From: Carallia brachiata
Lineage: Eukaryota > Streptophyta > Magnoliopsida > Malpighiales > Rhizophoraceae
Length of the DNA stretch: 64,000 bases
Direction of reading: 5' to 3'
Assembly: GCA_021464245.1 (NCBI GenBank)
Contig: JADCRB010000002.1
Span: forward strand, 6,142,842 to 6,206,841
Positions 20,785-33,099 of this stretch are shown here, piece by piece. Each line of letters begins with the position of its first letter. Within the stretch, counting starts at the first letter, position 1. The position numbers and the translations under genes are program-made. The notes beneath the pieces were generated by a model that saw only the letters and a list, made by a program, of their open reading frames with translations, was not told the DNA's origin and did not search any database.

Positions 20785-21327
20785 ATATTTAAAGTCAAAG
20801 TTGAGAGATACTTTTGATTTTTACTCTTTTAAGATGTGACAATTTACAAATTAAAGAAAATAAATGAAAAAAAAGTCCACCCAAAATTCCCTTTTGTTTT
20901 CTTGAAAAGGAAAAAAAAAAAGGGTGTCTATTTTTGTTGATTGAATGCCATGAATAAAAAATCTCTTGCTGTTCAAAAAAAGAAAAGAAACAAAAAAAAA
21001 CAAAGTCAAATTTTAAATTTATTTATATTTTACACTCTTGAAAAGGAAAACATAATAATTTAATTATCTTTTTATCATTTTTTTCTTATAAAAGAAAAAA
21101 ATTACATCATTTAAGTTTTGTTTAGAATAGAAAAAACTACTATCAATTTAAATGAATGTTAGCTTTCACCTATTTAAGAATTGAAACTTATTTATTTTTT
21201 TAAATAATCTAAAACTATAAAAGAGTTATTCATAAATTATCATTTTAGAAAATTAGATAAAAGCTTATTCAAGTCTCTCTTAATCAATCTCCAAATTTTT
21301 AGCTTTTATCATAGGTTATTTCTTTCC
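20785..21327. other. AT-rich spacer, nothing recognised
   Basis: Poly-A and poly-T tracts are present. No frame, RNA gene or repeat end can be identified between the TIR element and the LINE. Confidence 0.5.
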
Positions 21328-21418
21328 CTCTCTTTCCCTTTTTTTTTTTTTTTGGTCAAAGGGAGAAGAAAATAAAACAAAAAAACACTCAACTCAACTA
21401 GCTAAGCCAACGGGCTTG

Positions 21419-24400
21419 CTAACCTCCTCTAGGCATTGCAACTCCCACTCTATCCCTGTAAAGCAAATTCAGCATGTCTGGCAGAGGATCCACACAAATG
21501 GCTAACTGAACCGACGAGGATTGCCCCACATTTGCAAGATAATTGGCACTAAAATTTCCTTCTCTAAGAGTGTGCATTAATCTGTATTCCCACTGCCTCC
21601 GCAAATAGAACCTACACTCTGCAACAACAGGTCGATAAAAGTCTAAATCCCAATCCTGCTCTGCGAGCTTATGCAAAGCAGTCATGGAATCTGTCTCCAC
21701 TATTACTCAGCAAAATCCACGCTCCCAAGCCAAACGGAGAGCCAAAGCTATAGCTCTCAACTCCACCAAAACAACTGTGTCATACTCACAAGACCCATAA
21801 AAACCAAAACACCAATTGCCTTCATTTTCCCTAGCCAGACCACCGAAACCCGCCTACCTATCTGGACCCACACTTCCATCTACATTCACCTTCACAAAAA
21901 AAGCTTTTTTTTGGGGGGGGGGGGGGGGGGGGGGGGGGGTTTGCCAGGAAATAAGACTGATGTAAGAGGTTGGCTGCCATAAGTCGTTCTACCTTCGGCT
22001 CGCTCCCCATAAAAATGCGACAGCTCGATACCTCAACCTCTCACCATTTGTACGACCTCTTAGGTGTAGAACAAACCCCCTAAAAAATATATTGGTTAGG
22101 ACTCTCCAAAGTTGCCAAAGTGTGACGATAAAGAGATGCTGAAAAGAGCATCCCCAAGCACTAATCCGTTAATCATTTCCTACTCCCTTACGAATCCAAG
22201 CATTAAAATCACCATATGGCCAAAACTCCATCCCCATTCTCTCAAACAAACAATGCCAGACACATGATGCAAAGGTACACCCATAAAGTACATGTTCCAC
22301 CGTTTCTTAGCTCAAGTTACACCTCTCACAAGTACCAGACTCAACCAAATGCCTAATAAATCTCTGCGTATTCGTCAACAAGCGATCTTTCCATACTAGC
22401 CAAATGAAAGATCTCAAATATTGTGGAACCAGCAGCTGTCATATCCAATTCCACAAGTTCGAAGAAGACATTCCCAGTCCTCGCTGCACTTCACAAGTCG
22501 AGCTCACTGTGAAAATGCCATTGCTAGCTCCCCAAAATAAATAATCTGCACTCCCAATCTGTGTAGACACAAACACACCGAGCAGCTTCTTCTTCACCCC
22601 AATTGGAATTTTGCCTGCTAATTTGCTCCAATCCCATTCTAAGCTCACTGTATTGTCTCTCTAAATGAATCTCATTAGGCAAAGGCATGATATTTTCCAT
22701 GGAAATTAGTGGGACATCAAAAAGCCAAGTGTCCAACCAAAATTTTACCCGTGAGCCATCCCCTATGCTCCATCTCAATCCTCTAGCCAATAACTCACGA
22801 CCTTTACAAACAGCGGACCATGCTGGCAAAGCACCACACCTCCGTTGTAGTGATAAAAAATCTCTATCTTGAATATACTTATGCTTAACAACCTACACCC
22901 ATAGCTTATTTGAACCTCGGAACACTTTCCAGCTTAGCTTGGCAAACAATGCAAAATTCATGTCCCTGCATCGTCTCAACCCCAATCTGCCAGTTGGCTT
23001 CGACAGTCAAACATCATTCCAAGCCACAAGACTCACCTTATTTTGGTCCTCTCTATTACCCCAAAGGAACCTGCGACTACTTTGATCCAACGCGTCACAA
23101 ACAGAGCTGGGTAGTACCGTTGTTTACATAACATAATTAGGTATTGATTGTAACACTGATTGAACCAACGTTGTCCTACCCACCAAAGACAAAGAGGAAG
23201 CCTTCCACCCACTCAATCTCCTTTGAACAGTTCGAACAAGCTCATGAAAATGACTCGCATTTCTTCGATCATGAAACAAGGGCACTTCAAGATATTTTCC
23301 CAAATTCTTCAGAAGCAAAATTCCCAACCAGCTACTCACAGAAGATGCATAGTGATGAGGGACATTATGCGAAACAAAAATTTTAGATTTCTCATTATTA
23401 ATTCTCTGCCCTGAGAAAGAACAAAATTTTGCCAGCATTCCATCGACCACTGAAGCCATATGCTTCGTAGCAGCCCAAACAGCAACAGATCATCCGCAAA
23501 AAATAGATGAGATAAGAGAGAGCCATCGCGCGAGAGCTGCAAAGGACGCCACTCCTTAGTACTCACTGCCTGCAAAATCAAATGTGAAAGTCTTTCAATG
23601 CATAATGTAAATAAGTATGGGGACATGGGGTCTCCTTGGCACAGACCACACCTTGGCTTGAAGCAACCTGTTTTCTCACCATTCGACAATACTGTCATAA
23701 CCGAAGATGATACACAATCTATAATCAAAGCAACAAGCCTCGGCGGAACAGAAATAGCATATAGAGTGTCGCAAAGAAAATTCCAATCCACCTTGTCATA
23801 AGCCTTTTCAAGATCCATTTTAATAGCCATATAACCTAGCCTTCCCTTCTTCCTCTTCCGTAACCAAGTAACAACTTCTTGAGCAACAAGAATATTATCA
23901 TGCGTACCTCGACCTGGAATAAAACTGGATTGTGTTGGACCAGTCAACCTGTCCAAAAAAGGCCGTAATCGACCCACAATAATTTTAGTAATGAGTTTGT
24001 AAGCCACATTACATAAAGATATGGGTCGAAGTTGGCTAAGTGTCTCAGGTGAACTGACTTTAGGAATCAACACCAACAAGGTTTCATTAATACTGGAAGG
24101 AAGACGTCCTGTTGAAATGCAGCTCTGAACCATACCAGTTAGTAAGTCACCCACAGCATGCCAACACCTTTGAAAAAATATAGCCTAAAAACCATCAGGC
24201 CCATGTGCTTTGTGGGGCCCCATAGACCTTAATGCAAGAAACAACTCCTCCTTCGATGGAATGCTATCCAACCCTGCAAACAAGGTTGGTGAAAGGCCTG
24301 GCCACGGCAGAGGAACATTAGCCGCATCACACACGTAACCACCTGCAAAGAAATTTATATAAAAATCCCCAGCCATGCTCTGAAGCAAAGCAGGGTCTTC

Positions 24401-25557
24401 TTCCCAAGCGCCATCCTCCGTTTTCAGCCTCAAAATTCTATTTTGTCTTCTTCTCTGTAGAGTAGAAGAGTGAAAAGATTTTGTATTTCTGTCACCCAAC
24501 AATAATTTTTTTCAACGTGATTTTTGATACCGAAAAATCTCTTTTTGATCCAGCAACTGATTATACTACCTCAATAAATCCTCTTCCAACAAATGGGCCC
24601 TGACAGGATCACACACAGCAATTCTCTTTTACAAGCCTTTTAAGCGCCTTAATAAGAGACATTTTTTATAAAATAAATCGCCAAATACCTATTGATTCCA
24701 AGAAAAAATCGCTTCCTACATTCTTTCAAGAGCCTCCACAAACGAGATAGAATGACTCTGCCAACTCTCCTCTACCAAGCACTCAAAATCAAGGTGATCT
24801 AACTACTTCGCTTTGAAGCAAAACAGTCTTCTACCCTTGTCCATACCCACACCCCCAGCATGCTCAAGCAGGAGGGGACAGTGGTCCGAGTTAACCTATG
24901 GAAGATGACATAGCCTTGCATGAGGAAAAGAGACTGCCACGACTCTGATATAAGCGCCCTATCAATTCTCTCCTGAATAATCCGAGACCCTCTGCTACTA
25001 TTCCACCAAGTGAATTTTGGCCCTGTGAACCCCAGATCAATCAATCAACCTACAACCCACTACTTGCTCCCTAAATATCCTACATCTTCTCGCAGTCTTC
25101 AAAGAACCCCACACTTTTCTGAAGGATCTAAAATATCATTAAAATCACCAGTCAAAGGCCAAGGCAACAAATCATCATCAGCGATTCTCTTGAGTCCCTG
25201 CCACATAAGGTCACGTACCAAGTCATTTGGATGGGTATAAATGCAAGAGAGTAACCAGGCTGGTTTATTATCCACAACAACAGCGGCATGAACAGCCTGA
25301 GGGCAAGTAAATAAAATCTCCAACTCCACTCTGCTTTTATTTCACAACAACCAAACTCCTCCCGAAAGACCCACTGGGTCAACTTGGCAAACACCATCAT
25401 AGGGCAAAGCTTCAATCACATCCTTGGCACGCTTTTGCTTAATTTTTGGTTCAAGAATAGTCATGATACAAGGTTTATGCAACGAAATAAAATCCAATAG
25501 AGTACGGAGCATCCTTTCCTTCCCGGCACCCCACATATTCCATGCAAAGATATTCAC
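21419..25557 (-). pseudogene. LINE ORF2 (endonuclease, reverse transcriptase, zf-RVT, RNase H), broken
   Basis: ORF2 opens at 25557 with MNIFAWNMWGAGKERML (EEP endonuclease). It continues with the GDFNDIL motif near 25150 and LGFTGPKFTWWN near 25030. The RT region starts with HKAHGPDGF (about 24190). It shows LIPKVSSPETLSQLRPISLC, IPGRGTHDN, MDLEKAYDKVDW, CGLCQGDPMSPYLFTL and an intact catalytic LFFADDLLLFG (about 23500). The thumb is at 23459-23124. A zf-RVT motif C-x2-C...H-x4-C lies at about 22330-22250 with a TAA inside. RNase H pieces (METDSMTALHKLAEQDWDL, then REGNFSANYLANVG) end at 21419. Frames change several times (for example near 24900, 24170, 23450 and 22830), so it is nonfunctional. 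Confidence 0.88.
21905..21939 (+). repeat. T8-G27 homopolymer junction inside LINE RNase H region
   Basis: Eight T are followed by 27 consecutive G. Such a long G run is exceptional in this AT-rich window. It is either slippage of a short run or a sequencing/assembly artefact. Confidence 0.9.
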
Positions 25558-26089
25558 TAAGTCTTGGGTACAAAAGAGAGCTTCTCAATCTCTGAATCTG
25601 CACAAATACCTTCTCCATTAACTACATCCTCCACGACTCTGGCCCTTAAGACCTCCTCCAATAAATTTGGCCTAGATGCAGAGGATAGAAGCCTACGAGA
25701 TATCTTGCTAACTTTTGTCTGGTGAGACTCCTTAATCCGTTTAAAAGTCGACTTCCCGGGGCCTTTATCTGGGGCTTTTCCGGCGTAGGACATACTTTCT
25801 CTTTTTGGTCTGAAAGTTTGATATTTAGAAATTTATTGGATTCTAATTAATGCAGTTCGAGTCAGGTAAACTTATTAAAGAGGGCAAAATTTTCCTACCA
25901 CCTATTTTCTCCATACACAATACTCAAACTCGAAATCTTGCTTAAAAGAATAGAATATACTTTCTGGTTAAGTTGATGAAAGGCCTTGGCAAATAGGGCC
26001 GCCAAGTCCGGGACAGCAGGAGATGGGCTAATGATTAAAGTGTTTGGGTTCGGCTCAATAGATAAGTTTGGATTGGGCTGAATGTTCAA
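25557..26089 (-). pseudogene. LINE ORF1 remnant upstream of ORF2
   Basis: Two minus-strand frames precede ORF2. One (26089-25895) is rich in N-P pairs (IQPNPNLSIEPNPNTLI); the other (25793-25557) is basic and hydrophilic (GPGKSTFKRIKESHQTKVSK, then EEVLRARVVEDVV) and stops just at the ORF2 start. Position and character fit the C-terminal part of a plant LINE ORF1. No RRM or zinc knuckle is visible, so the 5-prime part is truncated or decayed. Confidence 0.45.
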
Positions 26090-26133
26090 TTTACGATAAT
26101 ATGTAGTTTATTATCCTTAGCTCTCTTTCCCTT

Positions 26134-27290
26134 CATTTACGATAATACATAGTTTCTTTTACTATCTCTCTATCACTCTAAAATCTAAATCATGTCTTTA
26201 TTATATACAATAATTTGATGTTCTTTATCTCTATAAGAAGAGCTTTGTTACATACAACATGAAAAAAAAAAAAAATCCTATAACCACTTGATGATTATTT
26301 TAAGAATTTTTTTTTCTTTTAGTTTGATTGTTATGATATTTACATTATGTGACAGCTATATTTGTGCTGAATATTGCAGTGTATAGTGTTCTTAAAAACA
26401 CGACAATAAATAAAATGGTACACAAATTAGCTTCTGGTCAAATAGATAGTTTAAAATATGTGACTAATAAAACAAATAGAATAGAAGAATATTATAAATT
26501 CTAATTTCCTTACTAGTTTTCCACATTAACGGTGTATCAATTTCAATATATAATTATATTATGGTTACATTATTTGCAATAACAAAATTATTAAATTTCA
26601 TTTCATTTCTAATAGAATTCAGCTTTGCACTGTATAACAAAATATCACAAACCCGTGCATCGAGCTAAGAGACAATTTTAGCTTTCGCTCATATGACGAC
26701 TTCTCATAAATTCATAAATTAAAGATATTTGAGTATCTTATAATTATGAAAATTTAATTACAATTAAAATAAGATTTTCTAAGTTAGTCATTATAGATGT
26801 AATTGTATTCAAATAAAAATTCTATTAATTCATCCAATTTGAATTTAATTATAATTAAATCTCCATAATTATAGAATTTTTTAAAAAGAGAAAAATAAAA
26901 GGTTAAAAAGAAGAAAAAAGTACTTTGAAATCCTCATTTATTTCTTAAAGAAAAATCTCAAATTAGCATTTTTGATTTAAAATACTCTTAAATTTTCTCA
27001 AATCCTAAAATCAATTTAAGCCAAACCCAAAAATATATATATATCAATTTAAGAGATATCGAAATCAAAGAATTGGACAATGAAAAGCAGATTATTACAG
27101 CGAACGAGAGTTGTTAGTTAAGCCACCAGCTATGATCAATTCTATTTAATTTATGTTAATTTTTCAAATATTTTACCGAATTTGGGAGTCAATTAAGTTG
27201 CTCCATAGTCCGACAAAGATGGCGCCATACTAGCAAATTAACATCTAGATAGATATTTATCGCATGTAGAAATTGAAACTTAAAAAACTT
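26134..27290. other. AT-rich spacer, nothing recognised
   Basis: Only short frames are present. A small direct repeat of the word tttacgataata occurs at about 26089 and 26136, straddling the LINE edge. Confidence 0.5.
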
Positions 27291-28800
27291 CTCAAAATGA
27301 GTATTTAAGAGGCAGATAAAGATCACTGATTCAATTAGTGAGTAGAATAAAGTCATTTTGTGAACTTGGGGATGTTGGGAGAGGAGATCCATCCATAGGG
27401 GGTCCATCGATTTGGCAAGGTTTAGCACCATCAAAAAATTGAGAATTTTTGTTGGCAACTTTTGAGAGAAAAGCTACCAGCCGCTGATGGGTTGGCTAAG
27501 ATTTTCAAAAATAACTTCCATAGCTACTTGTGTCCTTTTTGCAGATTGAAAGAGGAATCATTGATTCGTTTATTTCTTCATTGTGACTTTACAAGGTTGA
27601 TTTGGTCTTACTGTGTGGGTTGGTGGGGTTTTAAATGGGTAGCAAAGCCCTCTATTATCTCACCATATATGGTGCTCGTGGGATTTTCTGGGCGGCAAGG
27701 TCACCTTCAAGGAGCGATGGACAATGGGATTTTTGGTTATTGTTTGGTCAATCTGGCTAGCTAGGAATGAGCTCATTTTCGAAAATAAAGCATTTGTGGT
27801 TGACACCATTTGTGATCTGGGAAGAGCGAGGATGTTGTAGTGGGTGAAAGCAAAGTGGTCTGAGTGCTTTTATTGTATTAATGATTTCCTTCCCAGCATT
27901 TCTAACATTTTGGTGCAACCTACTAGAATTGTTGTGCATAAAGTGGTGGAATAGGAACCTCCAATGTTTCCCAACTTTAAACTCAAAATGGATGGCTTAG
28001 TACAAGATGTATTGGTCCAGCTAGAATATGGGGGTCTTGCAAGGCCAGGATGGTAAGGTGATGTGTGTGTTCTCTAAATCAAATTGGGCTGCAAATCCTC
28101 TAATGGCCGAACTACAAGCGATAAAGGAGGCGCCTCTTCTATGGGCACAGTGAGAAGTAGCTCAAGGGAACTCTCTAATCATTGAAAGTGACTCTTTGGT
28201 GGTCTTTCATGGTTTATTTAATAAACCATCTAAACGACCATGGGACTTGTTGTCTATATTCTGTAAAGTGGAGCAGGCTCTTAAGAGTAATGTCCAATAT
28301 ATTTTTCTGATGTAAGGAGTGTAACGCCTTTGCTGATGCATTAGTGCGAATGGGGTTGGAAGGAACACTCCTTTGGTAGCATGGTTGTGAAAATTGCCTA
28401 CGCTGGCTGCCACTGTACGTGTCTTCCTGTTGAATTTAGAGGTTCTTTCATGCTGGATTTCGGGTGCGTGAATAGCATGGTGGAAAGTTTATTATCAAAG
28501 AATTTTTATTTTGACTCATTTTTTAATATAAATTACTTATAATTTTATATCATATAATAAGTAGAGTTTACTTGAATAAAAAAAATTAAAAATAATATTT
28601 AAACAGTATTAAATCATGAGTTAATTTTATTAAAAAAAAAGAATAAAATTAACACTCTATTTTGATTGCATCTTGATTTGTTTAGTGTCATAGAATAAAT
28701 GCCGTTGCTAGGCATTTTTGTACAGCGCCGGGCTTCTTGTTTGTACAAGGATGGTCTCTTGATTGAATCATGGAGGTTCTTTTGCCATGTTGTTTTTGGG
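27290..28800 (+). pseudogene. LINE ORF2 3-prime fragment: zf-RVT plus RNase H
   Basis: The plus strand reads LREKLPAADGLAKIFKNNFH, CPFCRLKEESLIRLFLHC (the C-x2-C...H-x4-C zf-RVT zinc finger) and WSYCVGWWGFKWVAKPSIIS. Then come the RNase H-side pieces RNELIFENKAFVVDTICDL, FPNFKLKMDG and LIIESDSLVVF, spread over frames with many stops. The related fragment at 53.93-55.35 kb on the minus strand keeps a longer open frame. An AT-rich MITE-like insertion (about 28497-28660) interrupts it, and homology resumes to about 28800. No reverse transcriptase core is present. Confidence 0.75.
28497..28660. mobile_element. Short AT-rich MITE, copy 1
   Basis: This stretch interrupts the LINE fragment. It is the reverse complement of 29272-29432 over about 140 bp (shared word ttaactcatga and its complement). 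Confidence 0.55.
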
Positions 28801-29271
28801 AAAAGTTTTGTACATAAATATTATGTACCGAGAAATCAACGCATCTAACGTGGACTAATGTAAAAGGATATCTACATAGCAGAAAGAAATTAAAAAAAGG
28901 GAAGACGTGGCGAAGGAAGTCTCCATCTCCAATCGTTATATGGCCAAAAACTTATGGTAAAAAATGTCACTCCGCAGCCAATCTTGGCATTGTAGAGAGA
29001 AGTACGAAAGAAGCTAATTTTTGTAAGAAAAATAGCATTGTTGATGTTCAGGCATTATTTTCATGACGAAGATCTTGACAATTTGACGATAAAGGAAGGG
29101 AGTTGACATGGCCGAGTAGAAGAGGGTGGGAGAAAAAGTCTGCTGCATTATTAGTAGGTCGGTTGGCGTAATGTTGATGATCTTTCCTATATCCAGAACT
29201 GAAGAGCAATGCAGAGGATGGCAAATTAATTACCCTTGCAGGCGATAGATGATTTATTAATGGTACTTAGT

Positions 29272-29432
29272 GTTTTTTTTTTTAAATGAGTAAAATTAAC
29301 TCATGATCTAATATTATTTAAATATTATTTTTAATTTTTTTACTTAAGTAGACCACACTTATTGTATGATATAATATCATGAGTAAATTATACTCACTTA
29401 AAAAAATAAGTCAAAATAGAAATCTCCTTTAT
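29272..29432. mobile_element. Short AT-rich MITE, copy 2 (inverted relative to copy 1)
   Basis: The two ends are inverted repeats: ttttaaatgagtaaaattaa at the left matches the reverse complement of the right end. It is absent from the equivalent place in block I. It matches 28497-28660 in reverse orientation. Confidence 0.6.
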
Positions 29433-30258
29433 TATTATGTTGTCAAGATAATTTTTATTTCAATATTAACGAGTAATTAAAAGATTATGGTTTTTGTTTA
29501 AATAAATTAGTAACGGAAAATTTTATTTCGAAATTATTTTTTTGACCGAATTTCAAAATTATTGAATAATTAAGAAGTGGCCATTTTTTATTGTTACAAT
29601 AATTTTTTTTTAATTTATAAGAAACCCTATTAGACATATAAAGAGAAAAAAAATGAGATTGGTGGAGGTTAAGCCTCTCGCCTTGTAGTCCAGGGATTAC
29701 AGCAATTTTTTTAATTAATATTGAAACGGACCAAAAATAAATCATGCCATCTGTCATGAAAAAGAAAAAAGATAAAGAAACAAAAAATTCAAAAAAAAAA
29801 AAAATCGTGGCAGTTTTTGATTGTCTAGCTTATTATGACAGTGATTGTTCATTGTCTTTCAAAATTGTCATTATTAAGATGAAGAAATTGAAACATTATT
29901 TCAAGATTGTACAAAAGATTTATAACAATTTTTGCCGGGACAATTAGAGTATATGTATGACAATTTTCCATAAACTAAGAGGAAATATCGAAAATATTTT
30001 AAGTTAATATTTTTAACTTAATTTTTCTGATAAGACATGTAATTAATGTTGGGAGTCAATTAAGTAGAGGCTTTCAGAATATTGTTCTATGATATCATAT
30101 GATATGATATGAATATAATTATACGATAAAATACAAATCCCATCTATAAAGTGAATAACTATTTTACCCCTTCCACAGTAAGGTGGGCGTGACCATAATG
30201 GTACTCAATACATGCATCTAAAAGAATCGAAAAAAGAAAGTACTCAACACTTTTTGCC

Positions 30259-30266
30259 TATAAATA
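30259..30266 (+). promoter_or_regulatory. Putative TATA box of defensin-like copy II
   Basis: TATAAATA lies 44 bases before the ATG at 30310, in the same context as 3977-3984. Confidence 0.5.
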
Positions 30267-30309
30267 TTAGATATTGGACATGCATAGTAGATTTGTACAA
30301 TTACAAGAA

Positions 30310-30722
30310 ATGGTAAAATCAGCAAGCAAGTTACATCTCTTTGTCATCCTTCTCATCTTTGCATTTGGTATATCTCTCTTTACGCTCTCAACACATTCAT
30401 TCATATGCACGAGGATAACCATAGCTTTTTTTTTTCTTTTTTTTTTTATATACATTAGTGTATTTGTGTTTTTCAATCTTTGTGGCATGTTAACGAAGTT
30501 TGGAAAAATTGGTTTCTTGTAGGTTTCATTGGGGATATGGAGGCAAGAAAAACACCAGATCATTGTTTTACCAATAAAGACTGCCAAGGTATGTGTCCTA
30601 GTTTTTGTGCACTTTGCTACTGCTAGCAAGGGCAATGCGAGTGCTCAAATTCCTTCCAGCCTGATGAGTTCATCGGGACCAAATCCAACTTCGTATCCCA
30701 GATCACAAACCACAACAACTAA
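30310..30722 (+). pseudogene. Defensin-like cysteine-rich peptide gene, copy II (nonsense mutation)
   Basis: Exon 1 is 30310-30367 (MVKSASKLHLFVILLIF, signal peptide). The intron has GT 30368-30369 and AG 30521-30522. Exon 2 is 30523-30722, ending in TAA. The phase-1 junction and lengths equal those of the other two copies. The cysteine domain begins normally, with C-x5-C-x3-C-x3-C-x2-C-x-C readable up to an in-frame TAG at 30624-30626 that replaces the Trp codon present in the other copies. Two further cysteines lie after the stop. Lesions differ in all three copies, so each died separately or was relaxed after duplication. Promoter and TATA box are present. Confidence 0.75.
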
Positions 30723-31429
30723 AAGTTTCATTTAGGGGAATTGGCCTCTTGTCTTAGGTTTTTTTTTTTTTTTACCAAAATTTTGTGGATTGATATGTAA
30801 TGGTATAATGTCAATCCAGGATTATTATCGAATTTAATCTAATAAAATAGGCCAACAAATATCCTAAAGTCAACTGGTTGTTATATTGAAGTTGCAAAAC
30901 TTTTAATTTTATTCACCACGCGGTAACTTTTAGGGTTTGTAAATACTAACAAAGGCCGAATACGGGTGCAACACTGAGATTTAGAGGCATACTTATGTTA
31001 GGCTATCACATGAATTTTGTTCTGCAATATTGGTAAATCCAGTAAAATCCTTTCTTCATTTGGGGAATTTTTTTTTTAATTTTATTTCAACTAGAATTTC
31101 AACTTAAAACTTTCAAACCTTAAAAATGATTTTAGTATTAATGAAGTTACACCGCATTGGTCCTTTGGACAATTTACATAAAGTCATCATTATGCATTTT
31201 CTATAACCATTCATTATCCTGACATTTGTAACAGATTCAAGAGTTGTCTGTAGTCTAACCCAGCTAAAATTGTCGAAAAATTTTTCTCATAAAATAGTAG
31301 AGAAAGTTAGGCAAATTGCGTCATAATAGTATCATTTCTTGTATTATGATTTTCATAGATATAATTTGTAATTTTAATTATAATCAATTTACTTGTATGC
31401 TTTCAATTTTGGATTTTTTTTTTTGTACA

Positions 31430-31433
<4 letters not shown>

Positions 31434-31477
<44 letters not shown>
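31434..31477. repeat. (TA)n microsatellite
   Basis: About 22 uninterrupted TA units lie within block II; block I has no such run at the matching place. Confidence 0.95.
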
Positions 31478-31482
<5 letters not shown>

Positions 31483-32059
31483 TATTTATTTATTTTTTTT
31501 AAAGACAAAGATTGTGAACCGGACCTAGCACCCGGATAGTCTGGCTCGGGATGCTAGCTACAAAATCTTCTGGACGAAAAACATGTACTTTGTTAACTTC
31601 ATATGCTAATCTATAGTAGAGTGTCAGGACATATCCCGAGTTTTTTATTTTAAGAAATATTTTGAATAAAATTATAACTGTTATTTTTAAAACAGTGACT
31701 GATATTTTTTTAAAATAATATAAAATTAATAGATATTTTAAAAATATTAATATTCGTTTTAAAAATATCAATCACCATTTCTATCAAAATAAATCTCAAA
31801 AAAAAATTAACAAGACACGAACCTTTTTTTTTCTTTACGATTAGTCAACTGCTAATTTACTTGCTTCTCATTACGATGCCAATAATTTAATGTTGCATAA
31901 AAAAAAAAAAAGGACAAGTTACACTTAAGAATAAAACGATTTTGTTTTCTTCCCTAAATGACGTAATTTTATACATTGGAACAGGGTTCCATATCTATGA
32001 TCCTTGCTCCATTGAGTCTCGGGCGAGGTTACCAATTTATTTTAGAGTATCACTGCATG

Positions 32060-32300
32060 GTTCTCTTTTAAGTGATTATTTCATTACTGTTATATGCGAC
32101 ACGATAAATAAATTATATAAGGCAATAAAGGAATTAAAATGAAATTATACATGTTAAAAAAAATTATATGACACGGGTTATCAACTACTAAAAAAAAAAT
32201 TTGTAATGACTGGTTACACGTTTCGTATAATTTCTTTCTCTACTGCTGTGTCATATAATTTACCCGTTGTGTCGTAAATTGATAGTCATGAAACAATCAC
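32060..32300. mobile_element. Palindromic MITE, block II copy (decayed)
   Basis: It shares with 13697-14098 the terminal gttatatgcgacac-like and gtcataatt-like words and the central arrangement around a ggttac segment, but is shorter. Its presence at the same position in both blocks dates it before the duplication. Confidence 0.5.
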
Positions 32301-33099
32301 CTATAAAAAAGCTAAAAAGTTTTTCCGTTTATTTTATAGGTATATTTTTTATTTTTTTAATTTAATAATATAAAACAATATTACTAATAAAATTATTATA
32401 AAGAAGTAAAACTTAAAAAAAATATATCAATATATTTTAAACAATCATTTATATATGTTAAGTATAATGATAATTTTATAAATTTCCATTAAGTTAAATT
32501 AAAATTTGCCGCGGAATAAAGGGTTTCTTTTATACAAAATGGAGATTTATTAATAGTAAAAAGCAAAGGAGAACAAAACACAATATTTTAAAAACTATAG
32601 CAAATGAGGCAGTACTCTTTTTGCTTCATCACGTATGTACACTAAAAGCAAAAATCAAAGGCAGCCAAATACGAAATTAACAGTAGATTCGTTGTGCTAT
32701 TGAATACTAGTAGTCTAGACAAAGAAAACCAAACCCCATGCTTAAAACCCTTAAAGAGATATTCTAAATGGTAGTTTAAAACTCGAGAATTTTATCTTAG
32801 AGTTTTTACGTTCTAATTTGGGAAGAGATATAAGGTCTATAGTCATGGGGAGAATTATTTCAATATTATAACTTACAGATATTGTAAATAAAAGAAAAAA
32901 AAAAACCACACAAGCATAGCCAGTAACTAGAAAAATAACTCCTAATGTAAACCGAAAAAAGAAAAATAACTCCTAATTAATTAAAATATAACTACCCGAA
33001 TAATCGGGGCTGAGAATAAATATTACAGAAAAAAAAAAAAAAAAAAGACTATTCCCTAATCGCCAGAATGGAAAAACAGACTAATTAAACTAGCTAGAC
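32301..33099. other. 3-prime flank of LEA_2 copy II, no gene
   Basis: The conserved segment 32560-32750 matches 14320-14490. The rest is AT-rich with poly-A tracts. Confidence 0.4.

Larger units (their letters stand above)
21341..26120 (-). mobile_element. Degenerate L1-type LINE, about 4.8 kb
   Basis: On the minus strand the order is ORF1 remnant, endonuclease, reverse transcriptase, zf-RVT zinc finger and RNase H, the layout of plant L1 elements. The 3-prime end is an A-tail (T-run 21339-21353). A 13-bp match ctctctttccctt at 21328-21340 and 26121-26133 is a candidate target duplication and would set the 5-prime end at 26120. That duplication is pyrimidine-rich and could be chance, so the 5-prime edge is less certain than the 3-prime end. 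Confidence 0.75.
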
